From positions 143,474-207,473 of the forward strand of contig PLRU01000073.1 in assembly GCA_003164045.1 (NCBI GenBank): DNA of 64,000 nt, in the 5' to 3' direction. How positions within the stretch are numbered: position 1 is the stretch's first letter; each line of letters opens with the position of its first letter. The notes under the pieces are model-generated. The model was given only the letters and a program-made list of their open reading frames with translations. It had not been told where the DNA came from and searched no databases. This document shows, one piece after another, positions 1 to 7,362 of the stretch. Made by a program: the position numbers and the translations under genes. This DNA comes from Candidatus Lustribacter telmatis (GTDB taxonomy: Bacteria > Vulcanimicrobiota > Vulcanimicrobiia > Vulcanimicrobiales > Vulcanimicrobiaceae).

Positions 1-492
1 TGGATGCTCGGTTCGACTCGAAGGGGTGCTGCGCTCGCGGCAGAGTTCGGCATTCCGTTCGCCTACGCGCACTTCATCAAAGGTGACGGCACCGATGTGA
101 CGTCGCTCTACCGCAGCACGTATCGGCCATCGGCGCGCTTTCCGCAACCGCGCGTGCTGCTTACGGTCGCCGCGTATTGTTCGCCCGACGCCGAAGAGCG
201 CGACGATTTCATAACCACGCTTCGCGTGCGCCGCGCCCGGATGTACCTCGAGCGCGATCCGCGGCCTCCGACTCCGGAGGAAGCGCGCCATTACAGCGCC
301 GGTGCCGAGGCACGGCGCCACATGCAAGACACCACCCGCATCGCTATCCTGGGCTCACCGTCCGACATGCGGGCGCGGCTGCACGACGTCGCGGACCGGC
401 ACGGCGCCGAAGACGTCCTCATCATTACGGTGGCGCCGGACTACGCTAGCCGCTCGCGATCGTACGAGGCGATCGCGAGCGCTTGCGCCTAA
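1..492 (+). CDS. Luciferase-like (LLM) flavin oxidoreductase, C-terminal part
   Basis: This is the C-terminal end of a protein that begins left of the window; the frame is open from base 1. The stretch LGSTRRGAALAAEFGIPFAY resembles the central region of bacterial luciferase-like FMN-linked oxidoreductases of the MsnO8/YhbW type, where 'LGSS...A..LGLPFAFA' is usual. The remainder, with SPSDMRARLHDVADRHGAEDVLI, matches the family's 'G....V...L..L...G.DE..I' C-terminal strand-helix. Such proteins use reduced FMN to oxidise small substrates or act as redox enzymes; the substrate is unknown. It ends 7 bp from the convergent sorB. Family placement is good, function open. Confidence 0.7.
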   Translation, partial: WMLGSTRRGAALAAEFGIPFAYAHFIKGDGTDVTSLYRSTYRPSARFPQPRVLLTVAAYCSPDAEERDDFITTLRVRRARMYLERDPRPPTPEEARHYSAGAEARRHMQDTTRIAILGSPSDMRARLHDVADRHGAEDVLIITVAPDYASRSRSYEAIASACA

Positions 493-499
493 AAAGCGC

Positions 500-844
500 C
501 TACTTCGGAACGGGGTTCTGCGCGACGAGATACGCGACGAGCGCGTCGGTATCGGCATCCGGAATCGGCGCACCGTAGGCCGTTCGCATTTTGACGATCT
601 CGTTTGTCCAGGCCGTCTTACTCAGCGTCGGCTGCTGCGTCACGTATTCCGCCGAATGACACGCAAGGCAATCCTTACGCGCAACTTCGACGCCGGGCGC
701 CTCACGGAAGGCAGTATTTTGTGCCGGCAACGTTATCGCGACGGGAGCCTGCGCCGCAGGCACCGGCCTATCCGCCGTCCAGATGACCATCACCGCGCCG
801 GCGGTGGCGGCCAGAACCGTGGCTGCGATTCGGCGCGCATTCAT
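500..844 (-). CDS. sorB: Sulfite dehydrogenase cytochrome c subunit (SorB-like)
   Basis: A 114-residue exported monohaem cytochrome c. It has an N-terminal signal/anchor segment (residues 5-22) and one haem site CLACH at residues 59-63. A downstream Met-containing stretch (KMRTAYG) could supply the axial ligand, and 'PIPDADTDALVAYL' is the typical closing helix. The start overlaps the sorA stop by 4 bp (ATGA). In known SorAB enzymes this subunit accepts electrons from the molybdenum subunit after sulfite oxidation and passes them to the respiratory chain. As the last gene of the sulfonate operon it would help dispose of sulfite released by SsuD. The assignment rests on the haem motif and on sorA next door. 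Confidence 0.85.
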   Translation of the reverse strand: MNARRIAATVLAATAGAVMVIWTADRPVPAAQAPVAITLPAQNTAFREAPGVEVARKDCLACHSAEYVTQQPTLSKTAWTNEIVKMRTAYGAPIPDADTDALVAYLVAQNPVPK

Positions 845-2028
845 GACTTCACCGTAACCGTGACGTTCTCGACCGCGTTGCGCGCGTAACCGCTTGGATT
901 CCAGCGGTTCACTTGCTGCTCGCCGCCGTTACTCGTGGCGCGCGAGGCCAGAACATAGCGTCCGCCCGAGCGCGCATCGAACGTCGCCGTCCAGCGCCGG
1001 AAGCTGAACTTTCCGAGATCTTCGCCCAGATCCGCGTCGCGCCACGTCGTGCCGCCGTCGGTTGAAATGCCGACGCTGCGAATCCCCGTGCCGCCGTCGA
1101 AGGCGATGCCGCGAATCGTGGTGCGACCCGCGCCGATCGACCCGCCGTCCGTGAGGTTGGTGATAAACGAACGCACCGTGAGGTTGGTGATCGGCACGGT
1201 TGCGAAGCCCGTATCCGTCGGCGCGACGCTGTTGTTCGGCGTAGCGGGAACCCGGTAGGCGGTCTTCATCCAATAGTTCTGATCGGGTTCGGTCAAGACT
1301 TCGATGTCGTTCAGCGCTTTGACCCAGTAGGTGCCGAAGTAGCCGGGCACGACCAATCGCACGGGGAAGCCGTTGAGGACCGGCAGATCGGCACCGTTCA
1401 TCTCGTACGCGACGATGACGTTCGGATCGTTCACAACGGCGACATCGAGCGACTTGAGAAACTCCGGCGTCGTCGGCAACGCCGGACGCTCGGCGCCTTG
1501 AAAGCGCACTTGAGCGGCATCGGCTCGCGGATACGAACGCGCCAAGATGTCGCGCAACCGCGCGCCGCGCCACCGCGCATTACCCATCGCTCCGTTCGCC
1601 CACTGTCCGCCCGGGACACGGGGAGCGGAGAAGCCGCGGCTATTGCCGGCGCACTCGAGAACGGCGTTCACTTCGACCGCTTCGAATTTCGTGCGCAGAT
1701 CGTCGAGCCCGAGCGTCAGCGGAGACGTCACGGCGCCGCGCACCTTCAATCGAAATGCCGCGGGATCGATGTGGGTCGGAACTTCCGGCAGATGCCAGCG
1801 CACGAAGAACGCGTCGTTCGGCGTAAACTCACCGGCGTCAAAAATCGCGGCCGGTGTTTCGAGTTGAACCGGACGCGAGGTCAAAACGATCAGTTGCCGC
1901 TTTTGCGGGTAGGCCGCCAGGGTTCGTTCGCCGCTCGCAAATGGGAGACTGACGCCCGCGGCGAGTGCCGGGCTCGCTGCCGTTCCTACAAGTGCCGCCG
2001 TTGCGGCAAGAAAACGCTTTCGCTTCAT
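841..2028 (-). CDS. sorA: Sulfite dehydrogenase molybdopterin subunit (SorA-like)
   Basis: A 395-residue sulfite-oxidase-family molybdoenzyme with an N-terminal export signal (MKRKRFLAATAALVG, then ALAAG). The Moco-domain Cys is seen in VLECAGNSRGF at about C126; this residue ligates molybdenum in SUOX and SorA. Further family stretches are 'NGFPVRLVVPGYFGTYWVKAL' in split form and a C-terminal Ig-like dimerisation domain (ISTDGGTTWRDA...WTATF). It should oxidise sulfite to sulfate in the periplasm and hand electrons to SorB. It lies 22 bp after ssuD in the same operon, which suggests that excess sulfite from desulfonation is oxidised. Length and motifs are normal for the family. Confidence 0.9.
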   Translation of the reverse strand: MKRKRFLAATAALVGTAASPALAAGVSLPFASGERTLAAYPQKRQLIVLTSRPVQLETPAAIFDAGEFTPNDAFFVRWHLPEVPTHIDPAAFRLKVRGAVTSPLTLGLDDLRTKFEAVEVNAVLECAGNSRGFSAPRVPGGQWANGAMGNARWRGARLRDILARSYPRADAAQVRFQGAERPALPTTPEFLKSLDVAVVNDPNVIVAYEMNGADLPVLNGFPVRLVVPGYFGTYWVKALNDIEVLTEPDQNYWMKTAYRVPATPNNSVAPTDTGFATVPITNLTVRSFITNLTDGGSIGAGRTTIRGIAFDGGTGIRSVGISTDGGTTWRDADLGEDLGKFSFRRWTATFDARSGGRYVLASRATSNGGEQQVNRWNPSGYARNAVENVTVTVKS

Positions 2029-2049
2029 CGGATCGTTCCTTTCTTCACG

Positions 2050-3204
2050 TTAACCGGCGACCGCCGGAACGCCCGAGAGCGAACCGCCGCCGAAGTATGG
2101 ACCGACGGGAATTGGAGCCCGCGTCGCCTCTCGTCCTCTTCCGAGAACGGGAAAGAGCAATTCGGCAACGCGATACGCTTCTTCCAGATGCGGAAAGCCC
2201 GAACCGATGACGGTATCGATGCCGAGGGCTGCGTATTCGTTCAGCCGCTGGGCAACCGTTTCGGGATCGCCCACGAGCGCCGTGCCGGCACCTCCACGAA
2301 CCAGTCCCACGCCGGCCCACAAATTCGGACTGACTTCGAGCTTGCGCCGGTCCCCGTTGTGGAGCGCCGTCATGCGGCGCTGACCCTCGGAATCCGACTC
2401 CAGCGTCTGCGCGCGATGTGCGTCGGCGATCACGTCGTCGGGTAACTTGCTGATGAGACGCTCAGCCGCTGCCCAAGCCTCGGCAGCCGTTTCGCGCACG
2501 ATGAGATGCAGACGAATGCCGAATCGGACGGTTCGCCCGCGCCGCGCCGCACGCGCGCGTACGGCGGCAATCTTCTCGGCGACACCGGCGGGCGTTTCAC
2601 CCCAGGTCAGGTACATCTCCACGTGTTCCGCCGCAAGCTCTTGCGCCGCCGGCGAGGATCCGCCCAGAAACAGCGGCGGGTGCGGGCGCTGCACCGGTAC
2701 GAACGGTACCCGGCCGCCCGTGACCTGCAGATGCTTGCCGGTGAAATCAACGTTGCCGCCTTCGAGCAGCGCGCGCCAGATGCGCAGAAATTCGTTCGCC
2801 TGCACGTAGCGCTCGTCGTGATCGAGGAAAATGCCGTCGCCCGCCAATTCAAAGGGCCGTCCACCGACGACCACATTGACGGCGAGGCGGCCCTCACTCA
2901 GGCGGTCGAACGCCGAGGCTTGCCGTGCCGCCTCCGACGGCAGTATGGTACCGGGACGCACGGCCACGAGATAGCGCAACCGCTCGGTGTGCGTGACGAT
3001 CGAGGACGCGACGGTCCACGCGTCTTCGCAGCCGCGTCCGGTTGGCAAGAGCACGCCGTCGTAGCCCAGGCGATCCGTCGCTTCCGCGATCTCACGCAGA
3101 TAGCGGTTCGTCGCCGGACGTTGCCCATGGGTCGCGCCGAGGTACGCGCCATCACCGCCGGTTGGTAAGAACCAGTAGAAGTTCTCGATCGCCGCCGCAC
3201 TCAT
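2050..3204 (-). CDS. ssuD: FMNH2-dependent alkanesulfonate monooxygenase
   Basis: A 384-residue protein close to E. coli SsuD over its whole length. It starts with the typical [15 protein letters not shown] segment, then [25 protein letters not shown] and [21 protein letters not shown]. SsuD uses reduced flavin and oxygen to cleave the C-S bond of alkanesulfonates, giving an aldehyde and sulfite. It acts in the cytoplasm and needs an FMN reductase, usually SsuE; no ssuE is in this operon. The start overlaps the ssuA stop (ATGA). The C-terminus ends in a Gly/Pro-rich tail, as in homologues. The sorAB pair follows directly, linking sulfite release to sulfite oxidation. Confidence 0.95.
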   Translation of the reverse strand: MSAAAIENFYWFLPTGGDGAYLGATHGQRPATNRYLREIAEATDRLGYDGVLLPTGRGCEDAWTVASSIVTHTERLRYLVAVRPGTILPSEAARQASAFDRLSEGRLAVNVVVGGRPFELAGDGIFLDHDERYVQANEFLRIWRALLEGGNVDFTGKHLQVTGGRVPFVPVQRPHPPLFLGGSSPAAQELAAEHVEMYLTWGETPAGVAEKIAAVRARAARRGRTVRFGIRLHLIVRETAAEAWAAAERLISKLPDDVIADAHRAQTLESDSEGQRRMTALHNGDRRKLEVSPNLWAGVGLVRGGAGTALVGDPETVAQRLNEYAALGIDTVIGSGFPHLEEAYRVAELLFPVLGRGREATRAPIPVGPYFGGGSLSGVPAVAG

Positions 3205-4181
3205 CGGTTGATCTGTGCGAGCGCTGCCCGCGCCTTCGCGCTCGGCACGTACGCTATCGCGTGGACGTCGACCGCATGCGGAATGAGGCCGAGCTGCTGG
3301 AACGCGTCGGCGATTCCCTGTTGCTGATGAACGATCTTGCTATCGAGATAGTCGATCGTGTAGATGTCGCGCGCGGCGACGATCTTTTCGACATCCGGGT
3401 CGACGCCGGTAGCGGCCGAGAACAGGGCTGCCAGCTCGGCCGGATGGGCCGTCGCCCAGCGCGACGCACGATCGAGCTCTTCAACGAAAGCGGCAACGGT
3501 GTCCGGGTTTTGCTCCGCGTAGTCGGCACCGGCGAGGAAGAACCGGTTGCTCGTCGCCTTCTGCGCGTCGGTGAGCGTGCGCGCGTTCGGGAAGCGCTGG
3601 CCGAGCGCAAAGAACGGATCCCAGATCGCCCACGCATCGATGCCGCCGTTACGAAACGCCGCCGCTGCGTCGGCGGGCTGCAGGTTCACAGGCTGAATGT
3701 CGGCGTACGTCAGGCCGGCCGTCGCGAGCAATCGCACGACGATGTTGTGAGCGCTCGAGCCGCGCGTGAAAGCGACGCGCTTGCCTTTGAGATCGGCGAT
3801 CGTGGTGATCCCCGCGTCGGCACGCACGAGAATGCCGCTGCGTTTGCCGGCGTCGGGAGCGGCCGCCAGATACACCAGCCGCGAGCCCGCCGCTTGCGCG
3901 TAGATAGGCGGCGTATCGCCGGTCTGGCCGAAGTCGATCGCGCCGCTGTTGAGCGCTTCGAGAAGCGGCGGTCCGGATTGAAACTCCACCCACGATAGCT
4001 TGATCCCCGATTGCGCGAGGCGCTTCTCGAGCAAGCCTTGTTGTTTGACGATCAGCAAAACGCCGTCTTTTTGGTAGCCGATGCGCAGTTCTTTCGCTGG
4101 GTCGGCCGAGGTCGGCGCCGCTGTCGAAGCGACGAGTGCCGCGAGCGCGAGCCCGAACGTAAAACGCGTGAAGATAGTCAT
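3201..4181 (-). CDS. ssuA: Sulfonate ABC transporter substrate-binding protein
   Basis: A 326-residue exported binding protein with a cleavable signal peptide (residues 1 to about 26, ending STAAPTSA). The mature part opens with [20 protein letters not shown], as in SsuA/NrtT/TauA proteins. The ligand-pocket region [20 protein letters not shown] and the hinge strand [13 protein letters not shown] follow. It would capture aliphatic sulfonates in the periplasm for SsuBC. The start at 4181 was chosen for the signal peptide and a purine-rich AGGATC just upstream; an earlier in-frame start would overlap ssuB and break the signal. It lies between ssuB and ssuD. The second copy at 6345 is very similar in its N-terminal half. 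Confidence 0.93.
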   Translation of the reverse strand: MTIFTRFTFGLALAALVASTAAPTSADPAKELRIGYQKDGVLLIVKQQGLLEKRLAQSGIKLSWVEFQSGPPLLEALNSGAIDFGQTGDTPPIYAQAAGSRLVYLAAAPDAGKRSGILVRADAGITTIADLKGKRVAFTRGSSAHNIVVRLLATAGLTYADIQPVNLQPADAAAAFRNGGIDAWAIWDPFFALGQRFPNARTLTDAQKATSNRFFLAGADYAEQNPDTVAAFVEELDRASRWATAHPAELAALFSAATGVDPDVEKIVAARDIYTIDYLDSKIVHQQQGIADAFQQLGLIPHAVDVHAIAYVPSAKARAALAQINR

Positions 4182-4218
4182 CGAAGATCCTTTTGTTAAA
4201 TACGCGTGCTGTAACAAC

Positions 4219-4953
4219 TTAGATACCGGCGGCGAACGCTTCGAGCGGCGCGTCGTCGTGTGCCTCGACGCCGAGGGCGGCGAGCAGCGCGCGCCGCAAA
4301 TCGTAGAACCCGGCGAATGCCGGCGAGCGCGGACGCGAAAGGCCAACGTGGAGATCGAGCGCGATGCAGCCCTCGTCGAGAACGAGCACGCGGTCGGCAA
4401 GCGAAATCGCCTCGTCGACGTCGTGCGTTACCAGCAGGACGGCGGGGCGATGCTTCCGCCACAGCGCCTCGACGAGAACGTGCATGCGCATGCGCGTGAG
4501 CGCATCGAGCGACGCGAACGGTTCGTCGAGCAACAGCAGCGCCGGTTCGCGCACGAGCGCTCGCGCGAGCGCCGCGCGCTGTGCCTCGCCGCCGGAGAGC
4601 GTGAGGGGCCACGCATCGGTGCGGTGGTCCAAGGCCACCTCGGCCAGCGCCGCCGCGGCACGTTCTCGCGCGCCCTGCGGCGGCAACCCCAGCACGACGT
4701 TCTCCCACGTCCGCTTCCACGGCAGCAACCGCGGATCTTGAAAGACGACCGTTCGCGGTTGCGCGACGACGAGGTTGCCGCCGGACGGCTCATCCAAGCC
4801 GGCCAAGAGCCGCAACAGCGTCGTTTTGCCGGAGCCGCTTCGTCCCAGCAATGCGACGAATTCGCCGGGCGCGATATCGAGATCGAGCCCGGCGAGGATG
4901 CGATTCGCACCAAATGTTTGCGTAAGGCCGCGTGCGCGAATGCTCTCGGTCAC
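4219..4953 (-). CDS. ssuB: Sulfonate ABC transporter ATP-binding protein
   Basis: A 244-residue ABC ATPase of the nitrate/sulfonate/taurine subfamily. Walker A is GRSGSGKTT, the Q-loop region is VVFQDPRLLPW, the signature is LSGGEAQRAALARAL and Walker B is LLLLDEPFASLD with the H-loop in LLVTHDVDEA. The start is taken as the GTG at 4953 because it forms a GTGA overlap with the ssuC stop, like the other junctions here; an upstream start at 4983 would overlap ssuC by 34 bp. It powers sulfonate import with SsuC. The gap of 37 bp to ssuA is the longest inside the operon. Confidence 0.93.
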   Translation of the reverse strand: MTESIRARGLTQTFGANRILAGLDLDIAPGEFVALLGRSGSGKTTLLRLLAGLDEPSGGNLVVAQPRTVVFQDPRLLPWKRTWENVVLGLPPQGARERAAAALAEVALDHRTDAWPLTLSGGEAQRAALARALVREPALLLLDEPFASLDALTRMRMHVLVEALWRKHRPAVLLVTHDVDEAISLADRVLVLDEGCIALDLHVGLSRPRSPAFAGFYDLRRALLAALGVEAHDDAPLEAFAAGI

Positions 4954-5777
4954 GTCGTCGCCTTGAGGATCGAGGGACGCCATCGCAATGTCCGATGTTC
5001 GATCGCCCGTACGATCGCATCGGTGCCGAGCCCGAGCAATGCGTAGACCGCGAGCCCTACCACGATCACGTCCGTACGCAAGAAGTCGCGCGCGTTCATG
5101 ATGAGGTAGCCGATGCCGTGGTCGGCATTGATCTGCTCAGCGACGACGAGACTAAGCCACGCGATGCCGAGGGCTTGCCGTACGCCGACGAGCGCCGATG
5201 GAAGCGAGCCGGGCAAGATGACCTCGCGGATGACGCCCCAGCGGTCGAGCCCGAACACGCGCCCAGCCTCGATCAGCTTACGATCCACGCCCCGGATACC
5301 CGCAAAGAGCGTGATGTAGACAGGAAAGAACGATGCCAGCGCAATGAGCGTGATCTTCGGGACTTCGCTGATGCCGAACCAAAGGATCAAGAGCGGCGTC
5401 AGCCCCAAGAGCGGAACGGCGCGCAGCATCTGCATCGGCGGATCGATCGCGTCCTCGCCCGTGCGCGATAAACCGGCTATCAATGCGAGAATGGCACCCG
5501 CCGTGATGCCGATTGCGAGACCCACCACGGCGCGTGCCAGCGAAACGAGCAGATCGGGGATCAGTTCGCCGCTCGCAACGAGCGTAAACGCCGTCGCGAC
5601 GATCGCCGACGGCGCCGCGATGATGCGAGCCGGAATGAGCCCGGCCATCGATCCGGCCTGCCACAGCGCGAGAATCGCGAGCGGCGAGATGAAACGCCGA
5701 TAGGCGGCCGGGACGGACGTCCGGGCAGCCTTCGGCTTGCGCGACGGTAACGGTAGAGGAACCGTGCGCCCATACAC
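4950..5777 (-). CDS. ssuC: Sulfonate ABC transporter permease
   Basis: About 275 residues, with six predicted membrane segments. The binding-protein-dependent transport motif is present around ALVGVRQALGIAWLSLVVAEQ, the typical SsuC/TauC EAA-like loop. The start is placed at the GTG at 5777 because any longer reading would run into the tRNA-Cys gene. That GTG lies only 4 nt from the tRNA 3' end, so processing of the tRNA would leave an almost leaderless ssuC message. It forms the membrane channel with SsuB and lies first among the protein genes of the attenuated operon. The second ssuC at 12703 is a clear paralogue. Confidence 0.9.
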   Translation of the reverse strand: MYGRTVPLPLPSRKPKAARTSVPAAYRRFISPLAILALWQAGSMAGLIPARIIAAPSAIVATAFTLVASGELIPDLLVSLARAVVGLAIGITAGAILALIAGLSRTGEDAIDPPMQMLRAVPLLGLTPLLILWFGISEVPKITLIALASFFPVYITLFAGIRGVDRKLIEAGRVFGLDRWGVIREVILPGSLPSALVGVRQALGIAWLSLVVAEQINADHGIGYLIMNARDFLRTDVIVVGLAVYALLGLGTDAIVRAIEHRTLRWRPSILKATT

Positions 5778-5781
5778 ATTG

Positions 5782-5852
5782 AGGCAGCGGCGGGAATCGA
5801 ACCCGCGGTCAGAGATTTGCAATCTCACGCCTTACCACTTGGCCACGCTGCC
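5782..5852 (-). tRNA. tRNA-Cys (anticodon GCA)
   Basis: A 71-nt cloverleaf. The acceptor stem is GGCAGCG/CGCTGCC, the D arm GCCAAGTGGTAAGGC, the anticodon loop TTGCAAA with anticodon GCA, and the T arm GCGGGTTCGATTCCCGC. The unpaired discriminator base is U, an identity element of tRNA-Cys. The CCA end is not encoded. The gene lies on the same strand as, and between, a Cys-rich leader with terminator (5893-6031) and ssuC, so it is probably cotranscribed with the sulfonate operon. A private promoter in the roughly 40 bp after the terminator is not evident. Confidence 0.97.
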
Positions 5853-5892
5853 AACAAAAATCACCGGTATCTCCTTAGAACAAACGAGCAAT

Positions 5893-5922
5893 AAAAAAAC
5901 CTCCCGCCGTATCGGCGAGAGG
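5893..5922 (-). terminator. Intrinsic terminator (attenuator) of the ssuCBAD leader
   Basis: On the minus strand a 10-bp stem CCTCTCGCCG/CGGCGGGAGG (one G-U pair) with loop ATA is followed by seven T. It lies between the Cys-rich leader ORF (stop at 5951) and tRNA-Cys, upstream of ssuC, so it can stop transcription before the operon. A second, small hairpin (GCGCAC/GTGCGC) lies just after the leader stop codon, between leader and terminator. Confidence 0.85.
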
Positions 5923-5950
5923 CTTCGTGTTCGCGCACACCGCGGTGCGC

Positions 5951-6031
5951 TTACGCCGAAGTAGCTCCCAGCCGACACGGTAATGCCGGGGAGATACAAC
6001 ATGCGCAGCAGCAGACGCCGACGTGTTTCAT
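5951..6031 (-). CDS. Cys-rich leader peptide of the tRNA-Cys/ssuCBAD-sorAB operon
   Basis: A 26-codon ORF starting ATG at 6031 and ending TAA. It begins MKHVGV and then contains the run CCCACC, with one more Cys at residue 19: six Cys in 26 residues. The ATG lies exactly 7 nt downstream of a -10 box, so the transcript is expected to start at the A of the start codon (leaderless). The ORF is followed by a hairpin and an intrinsic terminator, the order expected for cysteine-codon attenuation. The same layout occurs at 6164-6238 and 20280-20351. Ribosome stalling at Cys codons during cysteine shortage would be the signal; the alternative RNA fold was not derived. Confidence 0.85.
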   Translation of the reverse strand: MKHVGVCCCACCISPALPCRLGATSA

Positions 6032-6038
6032 CGAGCGG

Positions 6039-6068
6039 ACCATACCACACCGGTCCACTCGAACGCAA
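6039..6068 (-). promoter_or_regulatory. Promoter of the ssuCBAD-sorAB leader transcript
   Basis: On the minus strand, TTGCGT (6068-6063) and TATGGT (6044-6039) are separated by 18 bp. The -10 box ends 7 nt before the leader ATG at 6031, predicting a start at or next to the A of ATG. It faces away from the promoter at 6129-6156 with about 60 bp between the two -35 boxes. Confidence 0.65.
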
Positions 6069-6128
6069 GCCCCCACCCGCACATCGCAGTCGCCGGAGGC
6101 GGCGCGAGCAGCCAATACTTCGGCATGC

Positions 6129-6156
6129 TTGCTTTTTGAAGCAGTAGTGCTACAAT
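6129..6156 (+). promoter_or_regulatory. Promoter of the plus-strand ssuA leader transcript
   Basis: TTGCTT (6129-6134) and TACAAT (6151-6156) are separated by 16 bp. The -10 box ends 7 nt before the leader ATG at 6164, so a leaderless transcript is predicted. It is divergent from the promoter at 6039-6068; the 60 bp between them could hold a shared regulator site, but no clear operator was recognised. Confidence 0.7.
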
Positions 6157-6163
6157 CCCCGGC

Positions 6164-6238
6164 ATGATCGACGTCGCCGTTGCCGCGCGCTGTTGTTTCG
6201 TCCGACCGGAAATTCGGATGAGGCGCTGCTGCGCGTAA
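6164..6238 (+). CDS. Cys-rich leader peptide upstream of the second ssuA
   Basis: A 24-codon ORF from ATG 6164 to TAA. It reads MIDVAVAARCC and ends MRRCCA, with two Cys-Cys pairs (codons 10-11 and 22-23). The start is 7 nt after a good -10 box and no ribosome binding site is possible, so translation should be leaderless. A short palindrome (ACCGCATTGCGGT, 6242-6254) and an intrinsic terminator (6265-6296) separate it from ssuA at 6345. The sequence is not similar to the other two leaders except for the Cys codons, which argues that the codons and not the peptide are selected. Confidence 0.87.
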   Translation: MIDVAVAARCCFVRPEIRMRRCCA

Positions 6239-6264
6239 GCCACCGCATTGCGGTCACGACGCAC

Positions 6265-6296
6265 AACCCTCTGCCGAAGCGGCAGAGGGTTTTTTT
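6265..6296 (+). terminator. Intrinsic terminator (attenuator) upstream of the second ssuA
   Basis: A perfect 11-bp stem ACCCTCTGCCG/CGGCAGAGGGT with loop AAG is followed by seven T. It stands 27 nt after the Cys-rich leader stop and 48 bp before the ssuA start, so it can only regulate ssuA read-through. No other gene ends here that would need a terminator on this strand. Confidence 0.9.
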
Positions 6297-6344
6297 CTTG
6301 CTGACGCTTCGGTCGTCTCCGCCTCGCGCGGAAGGAACCTTTTC

Positions 6345-7319
6345 ATGCATATCACGACACGTTGGCGAGCGCTGCTGACGCTGGCTCTCGTTCTTGCCGC
6401 CGGCGCGCACGCGACGGCCGCGGATTCCGCCAAAGAAGTGCGGATCGGCTACCAGAAAATCGGCACGCTGCTCGTGCTCAAAGGACGCGGCACACTGGAG
6501 AAGCGCTTCGCGGCGCGCGGTGTGACGGTGAAATGGATCGAATTTCAGTCGGGGCCGCCGTTGCTCGAAGCGCTCAACGCGCGTTCGATCGACATCGGCT
6601 ACACCGGCGACACCCCGCCGATTTTCGCTCAGGCCGCGGGCGTGGATTTCGTTTACGTGGCCGCGCTTCCGCAGCCCGGACACAGTAGTGCGATCGTCGT
6701 AACGGACGCCTCGGGTATCAAGACGCTGGCCGATCTGCGCGGCAAGCGAATCGCCGTCACGAAGGGTTCGAGCGCGCAAAACGTGCTCGTCCACGTCCTC
6801 GAAAAAGCCCACATTCCCTATACCGGCGTCACCCCGGTCTACTTGCAGCCGGCCGATGCCGCCGCCGCGCTGAAGGGCGGGAGCGTCGACGCGTGGTCGA
6901 TCTGGGATCCGTTCTATGCACTGGCTGTAAAGGATCCCGGCGTTCACAAACTCACCGACGCCTACGGCATCGCTCCCTCGAACGCGTTCTTCCTCGCGAC
7001 GCGTTCGTTCGCGACGGGAAACCCCGATCTCGTCACCGCGATCATCGAGGAGGCGACGGACGTCGTCAAGTGGACCGCAACGCATCAGAACGAGGTTGCC
7101 GGCGTGCTCGCCGACGCGTCCGGCGTCGACCTCGGCGCTGAGAAGATCATCGCCGCCCGGGGTAGCTACGCCATCGGCTACCTAACCCCGGACGTGATCA
7201 AGCAGCAACAAGCCATCGCCGATACGTTTGCGAAACTCGGCTTGCTTCCGCACCCGGTCGTCGTGCAAGCCGCCGTTTGGAACCCGCACGCGAAGGTTGC
7301 GGCCGAGCAACCACGCTAG
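6345..7319 (+). CDS. ssuA: Sulfonate-type ABC transporter substrate-binding protein
   Basis: A 324-residue exported binding protein with a signal peptide ending around GAHATA. The mature part starts KEVRIGYQKIGTLLVLKGRG and shares the [15 protein letters not shown] and YTGDTPPIFAQAAG segments with the ssuA at 3201. It also has ITKQ-like late motifs (DVIKQQQAIADTFAKLGLLP) typical of SsuA. It forms a one-gene transcription unit behind its own Cys-rich leader and terminator, with no permease on this strand, so it presumably feeds the SsuBC complexes encoded nearby. A GGAAGGA ribosome site lies about 10 nt before the ATG. The exact sulfonate is unknown. Confidence 0.9.
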   Translation: MHITTRWRALLTLALVLAAGAHATAADSAKEVRIGYQKIGTLLVLKGRGTLEKRFAARGVTVKWIEFQSGPPLLEALNARSIDIGYTGDTPPIFAQAAGVDFVYVAALPQPGHSSAIVVTDASGIKTLADLRGKRIAVTKGSSAQNVLVHVLEKAHIPYTGVTPVYLQPADAAAALKGGSVDAWSIWDPFYALAVKDPGVHKLTDAYGIAPSNAFFLATRSFATGNPDLVTAIIEEATDVVKWTATHQNEVAGVLADASGVDLGAEKIIAARGSYAIGYLTPDVIKQQQAIADTFAKLGLLPHPVVVQAAVWNPHAKVAAEQPR

Positions 7320-7322
7320 ATC

Positions 7323-7353
7323 TTTCGGCGGCGAGCATCGCTCGCCGCCGAAA
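7323..7353. terminator. Strong symmetric hairpin between convergent genes
   Basis: A perfect 14-bp inverted repeat (TTTCGGCGGCGAGC, loop ATC, then its complement) lies between the stop of ssuA (7319) and the stop of the peroxiredoxin gene (7363). It has no long T tract on either strand. It probably acts as a bidirectional transcript end or 3'-stabilising structure. Confidence 0.65.
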
Positions 7354-7362
7354 TGCAACCCG

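Noticed and set aside
5823..5865. A GGAGA-like site followed by a 10-codon GTG ORF running into tRNA-Cys
   Set aside because: The ORF would end inside the tRNA stem. It is too short and probably chance, though the purine run upstream of the tRNA is odd.
5832..6068. A 78-codon minus-strand frame across the leader region
   Set aside because: It overlaps the tRNA, the terminator and the Cys leader in another frame and has no homology-like features.
5850..6344. A SAM or other known riboswitch in the divergent sulfur control region
   Set aside because: No SAM-I or SAM-II core sequence or pseudoknot pattern was recognised. The Cys ORFs plus terminators explain the region better.
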